This document shows positions 1 to 7,599 of a stretch of DNA of 64,000 bases, in pieces (positions within the stretch are counted from its first letter, which is position 1; each line of letters opens with the position of its first letter). Origin of the DNA: Mucilaginibacter gossypii (GTDB taxonomy: Bacteria > Bacteroidota > Bacteroidia > Sphingobacteriales > Sphingobacteriaceae); contig NZ_FNCG01000012.1 in the NCBI RefSeq assembly GCF_900100945.1, forward strand, positions 1-64,000, written 5' to 3'. The notes beneath the pieces were generated by a model. The model was not told the origin of the DNA, did not search any database, and was given only the letters and a program-made list of their open reading frames with translations. Position numbers and translations under genes: made by a program.

Positions 1-1
1 T

Positions 2-241
2 AATGAGAATGCAATCAAAATACAGATATGGTGCGCTTTTATTGCCGATCTTCTAATCAAAATTGTCCAGGTACAACTCAAAAGACAATGGTCTTTCTCT
101 AATCTGAGTTCTATTATAAGACTCCATCTGATGAGTTATATCCACCTATTTAACTTTCTGAACGATCCGGAGAAACTGTCCGTCATGTCAACAAATCACT
201 CACGGCAACTAAAATTGGGGGGGCTTGGACATCCGCTTTAA
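2..241 (+). pseudogene. IS4-type transposase, C-terminal fragment (runs off left edge)
   Basis: An open frame enters from the left edge and ends at a TAA at 239-241, giving 79 residues. It reads IQIWCAFIADLLIKIVQVQ, then KRQWSFSNLSSIIRLHLMSY, then FLNDPEKL. This is the pattern I associate with the end of IS4-family (DDE) transposases of Bacteroidota: an aromatic patch, a W-F-S/N motif, then R-x-H-L-M-x-Y and a short NDPEK tail. The catalytic Asp and Glu lie outside the window, so I cannot say whether the element is intact. The family call comes from motif memory without a search. Confidence 0.6.
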
Positions 242-380
242 AACCTAAATCCTTCTTTTTATATCATAATGCAGTCTTTTTATAACAATAACAAACTTTA
301 CCGGACAACAGTGATGATCTATCGGAATCTCATTTTATACGCATCTGAAAACTTGCTATTGAAATGTTTATTATTTTTGG

Positions 381-959
381 ATGATGCATCCGGAATTTGA
401 AACATATCTGCGAAGGAGTGGCCTGGCTGAGGAAGCGGTCCGCAGGGTCAGTGATCTGGCAGTGGCAAGAAAATTGCGCCGTAATGAGCTCCTTTTTAGC
501 GCAGGCGAAATTTGCCGGCACAAGGTATTTGTTGTAAGCGGGCTACTGCACACGTTCAATATCTCGGCGGGAGGTAATCAGCATATTTTGCAATTTGCAC
601 CGGAAAACAGCTGGACGCTTGATGTTGAAAGTTATGACCGGCAGATACCCTCACAAGTGAGCATAGGAGCAGTAGAACCCAGCGAGATACTCTGCTGGCA
701 AAAAAAGGATTTCGATATGTTGCTGGCAGAGGTGCCCCAACTAAAAAAATTTGCCGAAGGCCTTATTGCCCGTAATATCCATTACAGCCGGAAGCGGATC
801 CTGATTTCATTAAGCGCAACGCCCGAAGAAAAGTATGAAGATTTTATCCAAACCTTCCCGGACTACCTGGCTCGTTTGCCCCTGCGTATGATTGCCGCTT
901 ATTTGGGCATCTCCATAAAAACCCTTACCCGTATCCGTCACGCGCAGCTCCTGCGCTAA
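381..959 (+). CDS. Crp/Fnr family transcriptional regulator
   Basis: The protein has 192 residues. An N-terminal cyclic-nucleotide-binding-type beta-roll (about residues 25-110, with FSAGEIC and VVSGLLHTF) is followed by a helix and a C-terminal helix-turn-helix (about 165-190, PLRMIAAYLGISIKTLTRI). The cAMP-contacting phosphate-binding cassette is not evident, which is usual for the Bacteroidota members of this family; the effector is unknown. The start is a tandem ATG ATG and either could be used. It lies 75 bp upstream of the SDR gene on the same strand, and a 16-bp perfect palindrome sits in that gap, so it may control its neighbour. The transposase fragment lies just upstream, but the N-terminus looks full length. 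Confidence 0.85.
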   Translation: MMHPEFETYLRRSGLAEEAVRRVSDLAVARKLRRNELLFSAGEICRHKVFVVSGLLHTFNISAGGNQHILQFAPENSWTLDVESYDRQIPSQVSIGAVEPSEILCWQKKDFDMLLAEVPQLKKFAEGLIARNIHYSRKRILISLSATPEEKYEDFIQTFPDYLARLPLRMIAAYLGISIKTLTRIRHAQLLR

Positions 960-967
960 TTGAAATT

Positions 968-983
968 ATGGTCAGCTGACCAT
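968..983. promoter_or_regulatory. 16-bp perfect palindrome, candidate operator
   Basis: ATGGTCAGCTGACCAT is perfectly self-complementary. It lies 9 bp after the Crp/Fnr stop codon and 52 bp before the SDR start. A near-consensus -7 box (GAATTTTG, against TAnnTTTG) lies about 20 bp downstream, which would place the palindrome near the -33 region. An operator for the adjacent regulator is an inference. Confidence 0.4.
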
Positions 984-1034
984 CTTTAGCATGATTTTAT
1001 TGGGGAATTTTGTATCAAATAAAATCATTGACCT

Positions 1035-1931
1035 ATGCGTGTATTTGTAACCGGAGCCTCAGGATTTGTAGGCTCAGCAATAGTAAAAGAACTTTTAGAG
1101 GCAGGCCATGAGGTACTTGGCCTCGTCCGTTCAGATAAAGGCGCTGAACAATTGGCATCAACCGGTGCCGAAGTATACCTTGGCGACATCAACGACCTGA
1201 AATTTATTCAGCAAGGTGCCGCCGCGTGCGATGCTGTAATCCATACGGCTTTTAATCATGATTTTTCACAGTTTAAGGCCAATTGTGAAGCCGACCGGAA
1301 GGTAATTGAAGCCCTGGGCGATGCACTTGTCGGAACAAGTAAACCTTTAGTTATTACCTCCGGAGTAGGGCTTTTGAATTATGGCCGGCTGGTTACAGAA
1401 GATGACGCGCCGCCTGCAGGATCAGATGTTATTCCGCGCGTAGCTTCAGAGGAGGCCGCCGCGGCTGCCGCGGCAAAACGTGTAAAAGTTTATACGGTGC
1501 GCCTGTCGCCCAGTGTGCATGGTGAGGGCGACCATGGTTTTGTACCGATGATCATTAATATGACCCGGGAAAAAGGAGAATCGGTCTATATAGCTGAAGG
1601 GAGCAATCGCTGGCCTGCCGTTCACCGTTCAGATGCCGCAGTTCTATATCGCCTGATTATAGAAAAGCAACCTGGGCTTCGTGTGTTTCACGCCGTAGCT
1701 GAAGAAGGTATCGAATTTCGCGAAATTGCCGAAGCAATTGGTCAGGGCCTGCATTTGCCTGTACTGAGCAAAACAGGTGATGAAGCGGCGGCGCATTTTG
1801 GATGGTTTTTACACTTTGCATCATTGGGTTGCCCCTCATCCAGCGAAAAAACACGCGCGGCCCTAAATTGGCAGCCTAAAGCTGTCGGGTTAATTGCTGA
1901 TATGAGAGCTGCCGGTTATTTCCAGCAATAA
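1035..1931 (+). CDS. Atypical SDR family NAD(P)-dependent oxidoreductase/epimerase
   Basis: The protein has 298 residues. The Rossmann dinucleotide-binding motif TGASGFVG sits at residues 6-13. Further on are the family-typical stretches VRLSPSVHGEGDHGFVP, RWPAVHRSDAA and FHAVAEEGI, ending in SSEKTRAALNWQP. The usual SDR catalytic YxxxK is not seen; an R-x-x-S-E sequence stands where it would be expected, as in the atypical members that resemble epimerases. Substrate unknown. The preceding gene is a Crp/Fnr regulator, a common pairing for this enzyme type. A strong hairpin follows the stop. Confidence 0.85.
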   Translation: MRVFVTGASGFVGSAIVKELLEAGHEVLGLVRSDKGAEQLASTGAEVYLGDINDLKFIQQGAAACDAVIHTAFNHDFSQFKANCEADRKVIEALGDALVGTSKPLVITSGVGLLNYGRLVTEDDAPPAGSDVIPRVASEEAAAAAAAKRVKVYTVRLSPSVHGEGDHGFVPMIINMTREKGESVYIAEGSNRWPAVHRSDAAVLYRLIIEKQPGLRVFHAVAEEGIEFREIAEAIGQGLHLPVLSKTGDEAAAHFGWFLHFASLGCPSSSEKTRAALNWQPKAVGLIADMRAAGYFQQ

Positions 1932-1957
1932 CATTGACCAAAACTTTAAGTTTACTC

Positions 1958-2003
1958 AAAGAACAAAAGCCGTCGTATACTTTTGCGATGGCTTCTGTTC
2001 TTT
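1958..2003 (+). terminator. Rho-independent terminator-like hairpin after the SDR gene
   Basis: An 18-bp stem with one mismatch and one G-U pair (AAAGAACAAAAGCCGTCG against CGATGGCTTCTGTTCTTT) encloses a 10-nt loop and starts 27 bp past the stop codon. The 3' side is followed by GGTTATT, so the U-tract is weak. The loop also contains TACTTTTG, which matches the -7 box consensus, but no gene follows on this strand. Confidence 0.55.
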
Positions 2004-2037
2004 GGTTATTGGGTAATGAGTATTAAAAAAACCAAGC

Positions 2038-2272
2038 TTAAGTAACCAAACCACGGATAACTTCATAGTAAGCACCGCTCACCGGCAATTCAATACCTGC
2101 TTAATTGCACTGTACGATTTTGTAAGGATTTTATTTTACCTACCGGAACAATATACCTGTGGTGAATGCGCTGAAATTTTGCAGAAGGCAGCTTTTTCAA
2201 TACCTCTTTTAATGGCATTAGCGTAAGTATGGGCTTGTCATTGGTTAAATGGATCCGGATATAATTTTCCAT
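2038..2272 (-). pseudogene. LytTR DNA-binding domain remnant (truncated, frameshifted)
   Basis: On the minus strand a 60-codon frame from an ATG at 2272 carries MENYIRIHL, LMPLKEVLKKLP, FQRIHHRYIVPVGKI and VQLSR, the hallmark of a LytTR domain. It then stops. Shifting one base at about 2094 restores IELPVSGAYYEVIRGLVT, the normal end of such a domain, with a TAA at 2038-2040. Upstream, the frame hits a stop 9 codons before the ATG, so the receiver domain is gone. I read this as the decayed tail of a LytTR response regulator. A sequencing error could mimic the frameshift but not the missing N-terminus. Confidence 0.65.
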
Positions 2273-2332
2273 CGGGGAAATTTTAAATGGAATCTGTTAT
2301 TGGTTTGAGAGAAGGATCGCCTTTAAAAAATA

Positions 2333-2363
2333 AAAGCCTCCCAACCTTGCGTCGGGAGACTTT
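2333..2363 (-). terminator. Terminator-like hairpin downstream of the sigma/anti-sigma operon
   Basis: On the minus strand, AAAGTCTCCC and GGGAGGCTTT form a stem with one mismatch around an 11-nt loop, followed by TTATTTTTT. It lies about 220 bp beyond the stop of the anti-sigma-like gene. The intervening bases hold only a short palindromic patch near 2533-2550. Confidence 0.5.
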
Positions 2364-2582
2364 CAACCTAAACCTTATCACAATTAAACCGGTAAGTTTA
2401 CCAGTTCGTAAATCTTGTCACAATCACTGTGCCAAAAGCGGCGACTTTTTAAATTTTTATTTAATGTATTCTTGTTGATACATTAATCATAGGTTAAAAC
2501 TGAGATTCCTGTTACAAAAGCCAGGTGTGACCAGTGTCAATATGACACTTTGGATGATTTGGCATATAGAAAACTGAACACT

Positions 2583-3089
2583 TTATGCCTCTTTTGCAGC
2601 TTTTTTTCTACGCAGATAACTATCAGTTAAAAATAGCGCCAAAATTACGTCAAACACGAAAAAACTTTTCATGAAAGCGCTATTGAAAATGGCGTTGGCT
2701 GCAGGCAATTTTAAATTTGCAGGTAGTTTAATGTTTACAACACTGAACGGATTTCCAGAAATTTGGACATTTGAAACGGTGATTGCCAGCAGGGCCAATA
2801 TGCTTAGCACAAAAAAAGCCGCAATACCCAGTATAATCTTTTTATTTATAGTTGATTTTAGAGGTGCCAGTGCCTGATCTGCCCTGATAGCCTCCATTAC
2901 ATTATAGTTAAAGGCCATTGATGGTTCATCAAGTTCCAGGCCGGCAAACTCCTGGTTTAGCACAAGCAGCTCTGTGTACTTTTGTTTGTACAGCTCATCT
3001 TCCTCAATAAGCCTGGCAATGGCTTCCTGCTCAGCCGGTGTGCAGGTACCATCAATATAGTTCCAAAGTTTTTCTTCGATGGTGTTCAT
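2583..3089 (-). CDS. Anti-sigma-factor-like membrane protein
   Basis: The protein has 168 residues. The N-terminal third is acidic and helical (LWNYIDGTCTPAEQEAIARL), like the cytoplasmic sigma-binding part of Bacteroidota anti-sigma factors. Two membrane segments lie near residues 84-104 and 140-157. The zinc-binding His-x3-Cys-x2-Cys motif of classical ZAS anti-sigma factors is absent. Its ATG overlaps the stop of the sigma gene by 4 bp (ATGA), indicating translational coupling, and this context is the main basis for the role. A plain membrane protein of unknown function remains possible. Confidence 0.65.
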   Translation of the reverse strand: MNTIEEKLWNYIDGTCTPAEQEAIARLIEEDELYKQKYTELLVLNQEFAGLELDEPSMAFNYNVMEAIRADQALAPLKSTINKKIILGIAAFFVLSILALLAITVSNVQISGNPFSVVNIKLPANLKLPAANAIFNSAFMKSFFVFDVILALFLTDSYLRRKKAAKEA

Positions 3090-3667
3090 ATCAGTTCTTT
3101 CACCTCGTGTTTTAAATTGCGCTCCAGCTTTTCTTTCAAACGCTGGCGTGCCCTAAATAGTTTAACCTTAACGGTATTTGTTTCAATACCCATTGTTTGG
3201 GCAATTTCTTCTAACGATTGCTCCCCCTTATAAAACAGGGTAATAATAGTGGCGTCATCGGGCAGTAATTGCTCAATTGCCTGGTTCAGGTAATATGACC
3301 GCGATTTGTTTTCTGCGTTGTTGGTATCATATGCCGATTCATGGCTCTCAACCTGTACAAATGTACCTTCATCATCAATCGAATCGGTATCCACCCGTTT
3401 CTTTCTTAAAAATGTCATAGCTGTAGTATAAACTATACTATACAGCCAGGTACTGAATTTTGACTGCCCCTGGAACGAAGCCAGCGAGCGGTACGCTTTC
3501 ACAAAACAATCCTGCGCAATCTCTTCAGCATCTTCCCGGCCCTTTGCAAAACGCAGGGCCAGCGTAAAAACAAAACGCTGGTGCCGCTTAACCAAATCAG
3601 CGTACGCGAACTGGTTACCAGCCAGGGTTTGCTCAATAAGTTCGATATCTGAAAGCTTGCTCTGCAT
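3086..3667 (-). CDS. ECF-type RNA polymerase sigma factor
   Basis: The protein has 193 residues. Region 2 lies at about 25-90 (FVFTLALRFAKGREDAEEIA, FSTWLYSIVYTTAMTFLRKK). Region 4 lies at about 130-185 (LPDDATIITLFYKG, SLEEIAQTMGIETNTVKVKL). Regions 1 and 3 are missing, as in extracytoplasmic-function sigma factors. A 4-bp overlap joins it to a downstream two-TM protein that is probably its anti-sigma factor. Upstream lie about 550 bp without a gene, so this operon has its own promoter, not identified here. Confidence 0.9.
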   Translation of the reverse strand: MQSKLSDIELIEQTLAGNQFAYADLVKRHQRFVFTLALRFAKGREDAEEIAQDCFVKAYRSLASFQGQSKFSTWLYSIVYTTAMTFLRKKRVDTDSIDDEGTFVQVESHESAYDTNNAENKSRSYYLNQAIEQLLPDDATIITLFYKGEQSLEEIAQTMGIETNTVKVKLFRARQRLKEKLERNLKHEVKELI

Positions 3668-4216
3668 TATATAACCCCTGTGACCACACTTTTACAGACC
3701 AGGTTACACCTTTATGTAAATATAATTTATTTTGATGGGAATAGATATGGTATTAGGGGATTGCGCGTGGGGCGCGTTAGATTGCAGTGTAAAGCCCGGA
3801 GCGCGTAGAGAGGTTGCGGGTAGGAAAGGCGAGGACTTGCAACGAAAAGCCCGGGCCGGAGGCAACGCCATTGTCTGAATCAGAATTTACAGAATTTGAT
3901 AATTGACCGAATGCTAAACCAATAAAAAATCCTTAGTTCATTTAGCTCAGGTATGATATTAAAAGAAATCCGAATTCGAAAATCCCAACTCCGAAATCAA
4001 TCATAGCGTTGCCTGCGGCCGGGCATTACGCTCATACGCCTGCAGGCATTACGCTCCCGGCCGGTATCCGCTTCAATCCCTAACGCAAATTTGGGTTCAA
4101 TTAAAGCGGTGCCCTCTAAGGTCAATAATCCAAATACACACCCGATTCGTAACATACGCCCCAACATTCAATCTCATAATTTTGTATTTTTACATTTATA
4201 AAAGGGATATTGTACG
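3668..4216. other. Gene-free interval carrying a split inverted repeat
   Basis: No credible coding sequence is visible in these 549 bases. Near-identical 19-20 bp arms lie in opposite orientation at 3849-3868 (GCCCGGGCCGGAGGCAACGC) and 4006-4024 (GCGTTGCCTGCGGCCGGGC). They enclose about 137 bp of AT-rich sequence. The arms are much richer in GC than the surroundings, which suggests a short non-coding repeat of the REP or MITE kind. A -7-type promoter box for the next gene closes the interval. Confidence 0.5.
4177..4184 (+). promoter_or_regulatory. Candidate Bacteroidota -7 box
   Basis: TAATTTTG matches the TAnnTTTG -7 consensus and lies 36 bp before the ATG at 4220. No clear TTG -33 element was found at the usual distance, so the assignment rests on the -7 box alone. 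Confidence 0.4.
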
Positions 4217-4219
4217 TTG

Positions 4220-5182
4220 ATGGATGAAAACAGGCTAAATATTTTAAATAGCTCAAACAGGATGCTCAGCAAGCTTCAACTGCTGTCGGTATTTTTTGAA
4301 GATGAACTCATTTATAAGATCTACCTGCGTACCCAGGTTATCCATAAGCTTTTTGAAACCAATCCCGAAATCGATATCAACAAGCTGGAACTTTTTCATG
4401 TGCAATTTACCACCAGTCTGGTCGACCTGCTCCGCAAGATCAAGAAGAACAACGAGAACAATGTAAGCCTTGTGCTCGACGAGATCCAGCTTACCCGGGA
4501 AATGATTGATAAGATGGATGATAATGTGCTCACCGAGCAGGATTTCAAGATAGACAGACAACGGCAGGCGCTGAAAGTAAACCTTTCGTTGCGGAAGCTT
4601 TACCAGGTACTTTCAGATAACTCGGCTGATTATCCTTTCTCCAAAAATATCAATGCCTTCAGCCTGCGCTATGGTTCCGATTTTTTTTATAACATAACTC
4701 CCGAGCTGTATAATGAACTTGTGCAGCATAACTATAATGATACCTATCATAATAACTACGCTACTATTCAGCGTAAGCTGATGGGGGTATTGTTAAAACG
4801 CGAGTTCCGTACAGAGTTTTACTGTGGGTTAAAGGCCGGTAACCTGATACTGGAAGTATATAAATTTATGGATGAAGACAGGCACTTTTTATTTTCGCCT
4901 GCCAATAATTTATTCCTATTTTGCGATGTTACAAAGCTTTCGGGCATCGAGCATAATAACAATATGTCAAAAAGGGAAAAACTGATGCATGAGCTGCAGG
5001 ACAAAATTGATAAGCTGCAAAGCGATGTAGTTACCATGAAAGCTTATATGCCTCCCGAAATAAAAAGCCTATTAGCCGAAAACTACAAAAAAATAGCCGA
5101 CATCAACTTTTTACAAAGCCTGAGCGATGTGGATGTGCAGGCCAATATTTTAAAAGCAATGCTTAATACCGATATTATATAA
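4220..5182 (+). CDS. Conserved-looking cytosolic protein of unknown function, linked to TerC
   Basis: I do not recognise this 320-residue protein. It has no signal peptide or membrane segment, is charged and mostly helical, and carries a predicted coiled coil near residues 250-280 (REKLMHELQDKIDKLQSDVV). The ATG at 4220 is preferred to the TTG one codon earlier. A TAATTTTG promoter box lies upstream. The TerC-type gene starts 3 bp after its stop, so the two are almost certainly co-translated and probably act together. No enzyme motif was seen. Confidence 0.75.
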   Translation: MDENRLNILNSSNRMLSKLQLLSVFFEDELIYKIYLRTQVIHKLFETNPEIDINKLELFHVQFTTSLVDLLRKIKKNNENNVSLVLDEIQLTREMIDKMDDNVLTEQDFKIDRQRQALKVNLSLRKLYQVLSDNSADYPFSKNINAFSLRYGSDFFYNITPELYNELVQHNYNDTYHNNYATIQRKLMGVLLKREFRTEFYCGLKAGNLILEVYKFMDEDRHFLFSPANNLFLFCDVTKLSGIEHNNNMSKREKLMHELQDKIDKLQSDVVTMKAYMPPEIKSLLAENYKKIADINFLQSLSDVDVQANILKAMLNTDII

Positions 5183-5185
5183 TTT

Positions 5186-6007
5186 ATGGAGTTTTTACAT
5201 TACCTGCTTGGCCCCGACCTTAAGGCCGGCCTATTGATTGTCCTAAACCTGATTGTTATTGAGAGCCTCCTATCCGTTGATAATGCTGCCGTACTGGCTA
5301 CCATGGTACTTGACCTGCCTCCGCATCAGCGTAAAAAAGCACTACGTTATGGTATTATAGGTGCATATGTTTTACGGGGTGTTTGTTTGTTTTTAGCGGC
5401 ATGGCTGGTATCTGTTTGGTGGCTGAAACCACTTGGAGGCCTTTACCTGATATACCTGAGCTTCAATTATTTTAAAGGCAAACTGAAAAAGGCCGACGGC
5501 GATGCTGAAGAAGAAACGGTTGATAAAAACAAGAACTGGCTTTACCGCTCAACCGTTGGTTTGATAGGTAATTTGTGGGCAACTATAGCTTTAGTGGAGC
5601 TGATGGACCTTGCCTTCTCTATTGATAACGTTTTTGCAGCTGTTGCATTTACTGACCATAAGATGTTAATTTATATTGGCGTGTTTATCGGGATCCTGGC
5701 TATGCGATTTGTTGCCCAGGCTTTTGTGAGGCTGATGGAAAAATTCACTTTCCTGGAAACCGTAGCTTTTATCGTGATTGGTGTACTGGGCATTAAACTG
5801 GCCTCATCGTTATTCATCCACCTTTATCCTGAAGCGGGATTTTCAAAATTGATGGAAGGAGAAAGCGCTGATATTTTCACTTCGGTGTTTACGGTAGCGT
5901 TATTTATTATCCCGGTACTTACATCATTGCTGTTTAACTTCCCAAAAAGACATACTATTGAACCAGAAGTTGCAGAAGCGGCAGAGGATGTGCTGGATAA
6001 GCAGTAG
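5186..6007 (+). CDS. TerC/DUF475-type integral membrane protein
   Basis: The protein has 273 residues and about seven hydrophobic segments. The two acidic membrane motifs typical of the TerC family are present: ESLLSVDNAAVLATMV near residues 26-41 and ELMDLAFSIDNVFAAVAF near 139-156, each with an S-[VI]-D-N core. Family members are linked to metal ion (manganese, tellurite) handling; the ion here cannot be told. The gene directly follows an unknown coiled-coil protein with a 3-bp gap. A dispersed palindromic repeat starts 16 bp after the stop and may end the transcript. Confidence 0.85.
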   Translation: MEFLHYLLGPDLKAGLLIVLNLIVIESLLSVDNAAVLATMVLDLPPHQRKKALRYGIIGAYVLRGVCLFLAAWLVSVWWLKPLGGLYLIYLSFNYFKGKLKKADGDAEEETVDKNKNWLYRSTVGLIGNLWATIALVELMDLAFSIDNVFAAVAFTDHKMLIYIGVFIGILAMRFVAQAFVRLMEKFTFLETVAFIVIGVLGIKLASSLFIHLYPEAGFSKLMEGESADIFTSVFTVALFIIPVLTSLLFNFPKRHTIEPEVAEAAEDVLDKQ

Positions 6008-6023
6008 GCATACATTCCTTTAT

Positions 6024-6146
6024 TTGTCATTTCGATAGAGCCGAAGGGTGTACTTTAGCGGGTGAGGACGAAAGAGAAATCTTATACTTTACGCCATGAC
6101 CGCAGGAAAGGTGTATAAGATTGCTCACTATCGTTCGAAATGACAA
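6024..6146. repeat. Dispersed imperfect palindrome, family A, copy 1
   Basis: A 123-bp element is bounded by perfect 12-bp arms TTGTCATTTCGA and TCGAAATGACAA. Nested inside are GAGAAATCTTATAC (6074-6087) and GTATAAGATTGCTC (6113-6126), which pair with one mismatch. The same outer and inner motifs recur at 39002-39154. It lies between the TerC gene and pgpA. Confidence 0.8.
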
Positions 6147-6174
6147 TTTTTAATTCTTTAACGATACAAATTAA

Positions 6175-6642
6175 ATGTTCCTAAATAAAACAATAGCTTC
6201 CATTTTTGGCATCGGTTTTTTAAAAGGCGGGGGTACTTACGCCGCCATTGTTACCTGTGGCTTTATCTGGTTATTGTGGCAAAACCCGGCTTTGCAAAAT
6301 CCCTGGTACCTGTTGGCTATTACCATATTTGTTACCGCACTTGGCGTATTTGTAGGCAATAAGGTTGAACCCGACTGGGGCGAAGACAGCTCGCGTGTGG
6401 TAATTGATGAGGTTGCCGGAATGCTGATAGCTATGCTTTTTATCCCTGCTAACTTATATTTCCTTTTAGCCGGATTGGTATTGTTCCGTTTTTTTGATAT
6501 TGTGAAACCGCTTGGCGTACGCAAAATGGAAGATCTTGGCGGTGGTTTGGGTGTAATGATGGATGATGTGCTGGCTGGCGTTTACTCCAATATCCTGCTT
6601 TGGATTGGATATTTTGTGTGGATGAAATTTGGAGCACATTAG
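6175..6642 (+). CDS. pgpA: Phosphatidylglycerophosphatase A
   Basis: The protein has 155 residues with three to four membrane segments. PgpA removes the phosphate from phosphatidylglycerol-phosphate in the inner membrane, the last step to phosphatidylglycerol. Family signatures seen are FLKGGGTYAA near the N-terminus, VVIDEVAGM (the acidic metal-binding site) in the middle, and FRFFDIVKPLGVRKMEDL followed by MMDDVLAGVYSN. Length is normal for the family. It is convergent with the response regulator gene that follows. Confidence 0.9.
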   Translation: MFLNKTIASIFGIGFLKGGGTYAAIVTCGFIWLLWQNPALQNPWYLLAITIFVTALGVFVGNKVEPDWGEDSSRVVIDEVAGMLIAMLFIPANLYFLLAGLVLFRFFDIVKPLGVRKMEDLGGGLGVMMDDVLAGVYSNILLWIGYFVWMKFGAH

Positions 6643-6778
6643 TGAAAGAGCGGGTTTGTGAGATTTCCTCTTCCTAGCCCATAAAATCAAATATGTGGTT
6701 ACATAGCTAACTTGGTTAAGCCCCCTTGAGGCCTATATCACACAAATAATTTTTTCAACACAAAAATTAACCCTGAGT

Positions 6779-7471
6779 TCAGTTAATCAGTAGCTTATAC
6801 CCCCGTCCGTGTACGTTGATGATCTCCACGTTAGGGTCGTCTTTCAGATACTTACGGATCTTGCTCAAAAATACATCCATACTCCGACCGTTAAAATAAT
6901 TGTCATCATGCCAGATGTTCAGCAGGGCTTCTTCGCGGGTAAGCACCTCGTTTTTATGCACACACAACAGGCGCAGTAATTCGGCCTCTTTGGTAGATAG
7001 CTTTTGCTGGTTGTCTGTTGTCATGATCATCTGGGTTGTATAATCAAACGTATATTTCCCAATTTTAAAGGAGGTTTGTTTCTCCTCTTCCTTTTTGCCG
7101 ATATTATCTGTACGTTTTAACAGCGCATTTATACGAAGCAGTAATTCCTCAATGCGGAAAGGCTTGGTGATATAATCATCTCCCCCCAAATTGAAGGCCT
7201 GGGTTTTATCTTCAATCATGCCTTTGGCAGTCGCAAAAATAATAGGCACCTGGGCATTTATCTTACGGATATCCTTACCAAGCGTAAAACCGTCCTTTTT
7301 AGGCATCATAACATCCAGTATCAGCAAGTCATATGTTTGTTTGGTAAAGGCGCGTAGGCCTTCTTCGCCATCTTTACATAAAACCACATCAAACTTACCT
7401 TTCAATTGCAGGTAGTCTTGCAGTAACAGGCCTAAATTGGCATCATCCTCAACCAGTAGTATTTTCTTCAT
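6779..7471 (-). CDS. OmpR-family response regulator, RprY-like
   Basis: The protein has 230 residues. The receiver domain has the acidic pair E8-D9-D10, phospho-acceptor Asp53 (LLILDVMMP), a conserved Thr/Ala switch (IIFATAKG) and Lys in YITKPFR. A winged-helix DNA-binding domain follows (about 135-230: LSTKEAELLRLL, SMDVFLSKIRKYLKD, GRGYKLLIN). It is encoded 128 bp downstream of the kinase, with a palindromic repeat between them. The domain layout resembles Bacteroides RprY; the regulon cannot be read from sequence. Confidence 0.9.
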   Translation of the reverse strand: MKKILLVEDDANLGLLLQDYLQLKGKFDVVLCKDGEEGLRAFTKQTYDLLILDVMMPKKDGFTLGKDIRKINAQVPIIFATAKGMIEDKTQAFNLGGDDYITKPFRIEELLLRINALLKRTDNIGKKEEEKQTSFKIGKYTFDYTTQMIMTTDNQQKLSTKEAELLRLLCVHKNEVLTREEALLNIWHDDNYFNGRSMDVFLSKIRKYLKDDPNVEIINVHGRGYKLLIN

Positions 7472-7514
7472 ATATTTTCCAAGTCAGGAAGATTTTTTAG
7501 TCCGGAAGTCCGAG

Positions 7515-7576
7515 GTCGGAAAGTCCGTAAGTCTTTATTTATTAAGTGGCTGAGCTTATCTTACGGACTTTCGGAC
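7515..7576. repeat. Palindromic repeat, family D, copy 1
   Basis: GTCGGAAAGTCCGTAAG (7515-7531) pairs with CTTACGGACTTTCGGAC (7560-7576) with one mismatch. Further copies of the core words (AGTCCG, CGGACTT, TTTCCGACTT) flank both arms from about 7480 to 7597. The same vocabulary recurs at 20581-20697. It lies between the kinase and regulator genes and may reduce or end read-through. Confidence 0.7.
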
Positions 7577-7599
7577 ATCCCGACTTTCCGACTTAACAA

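Noticed and set aside
1978-1985. TACTTTTG as a promoter box
   Set aside because: It matches TAnnTTTG but is the loop of the SDR terminator and no plus-strand gene follows.
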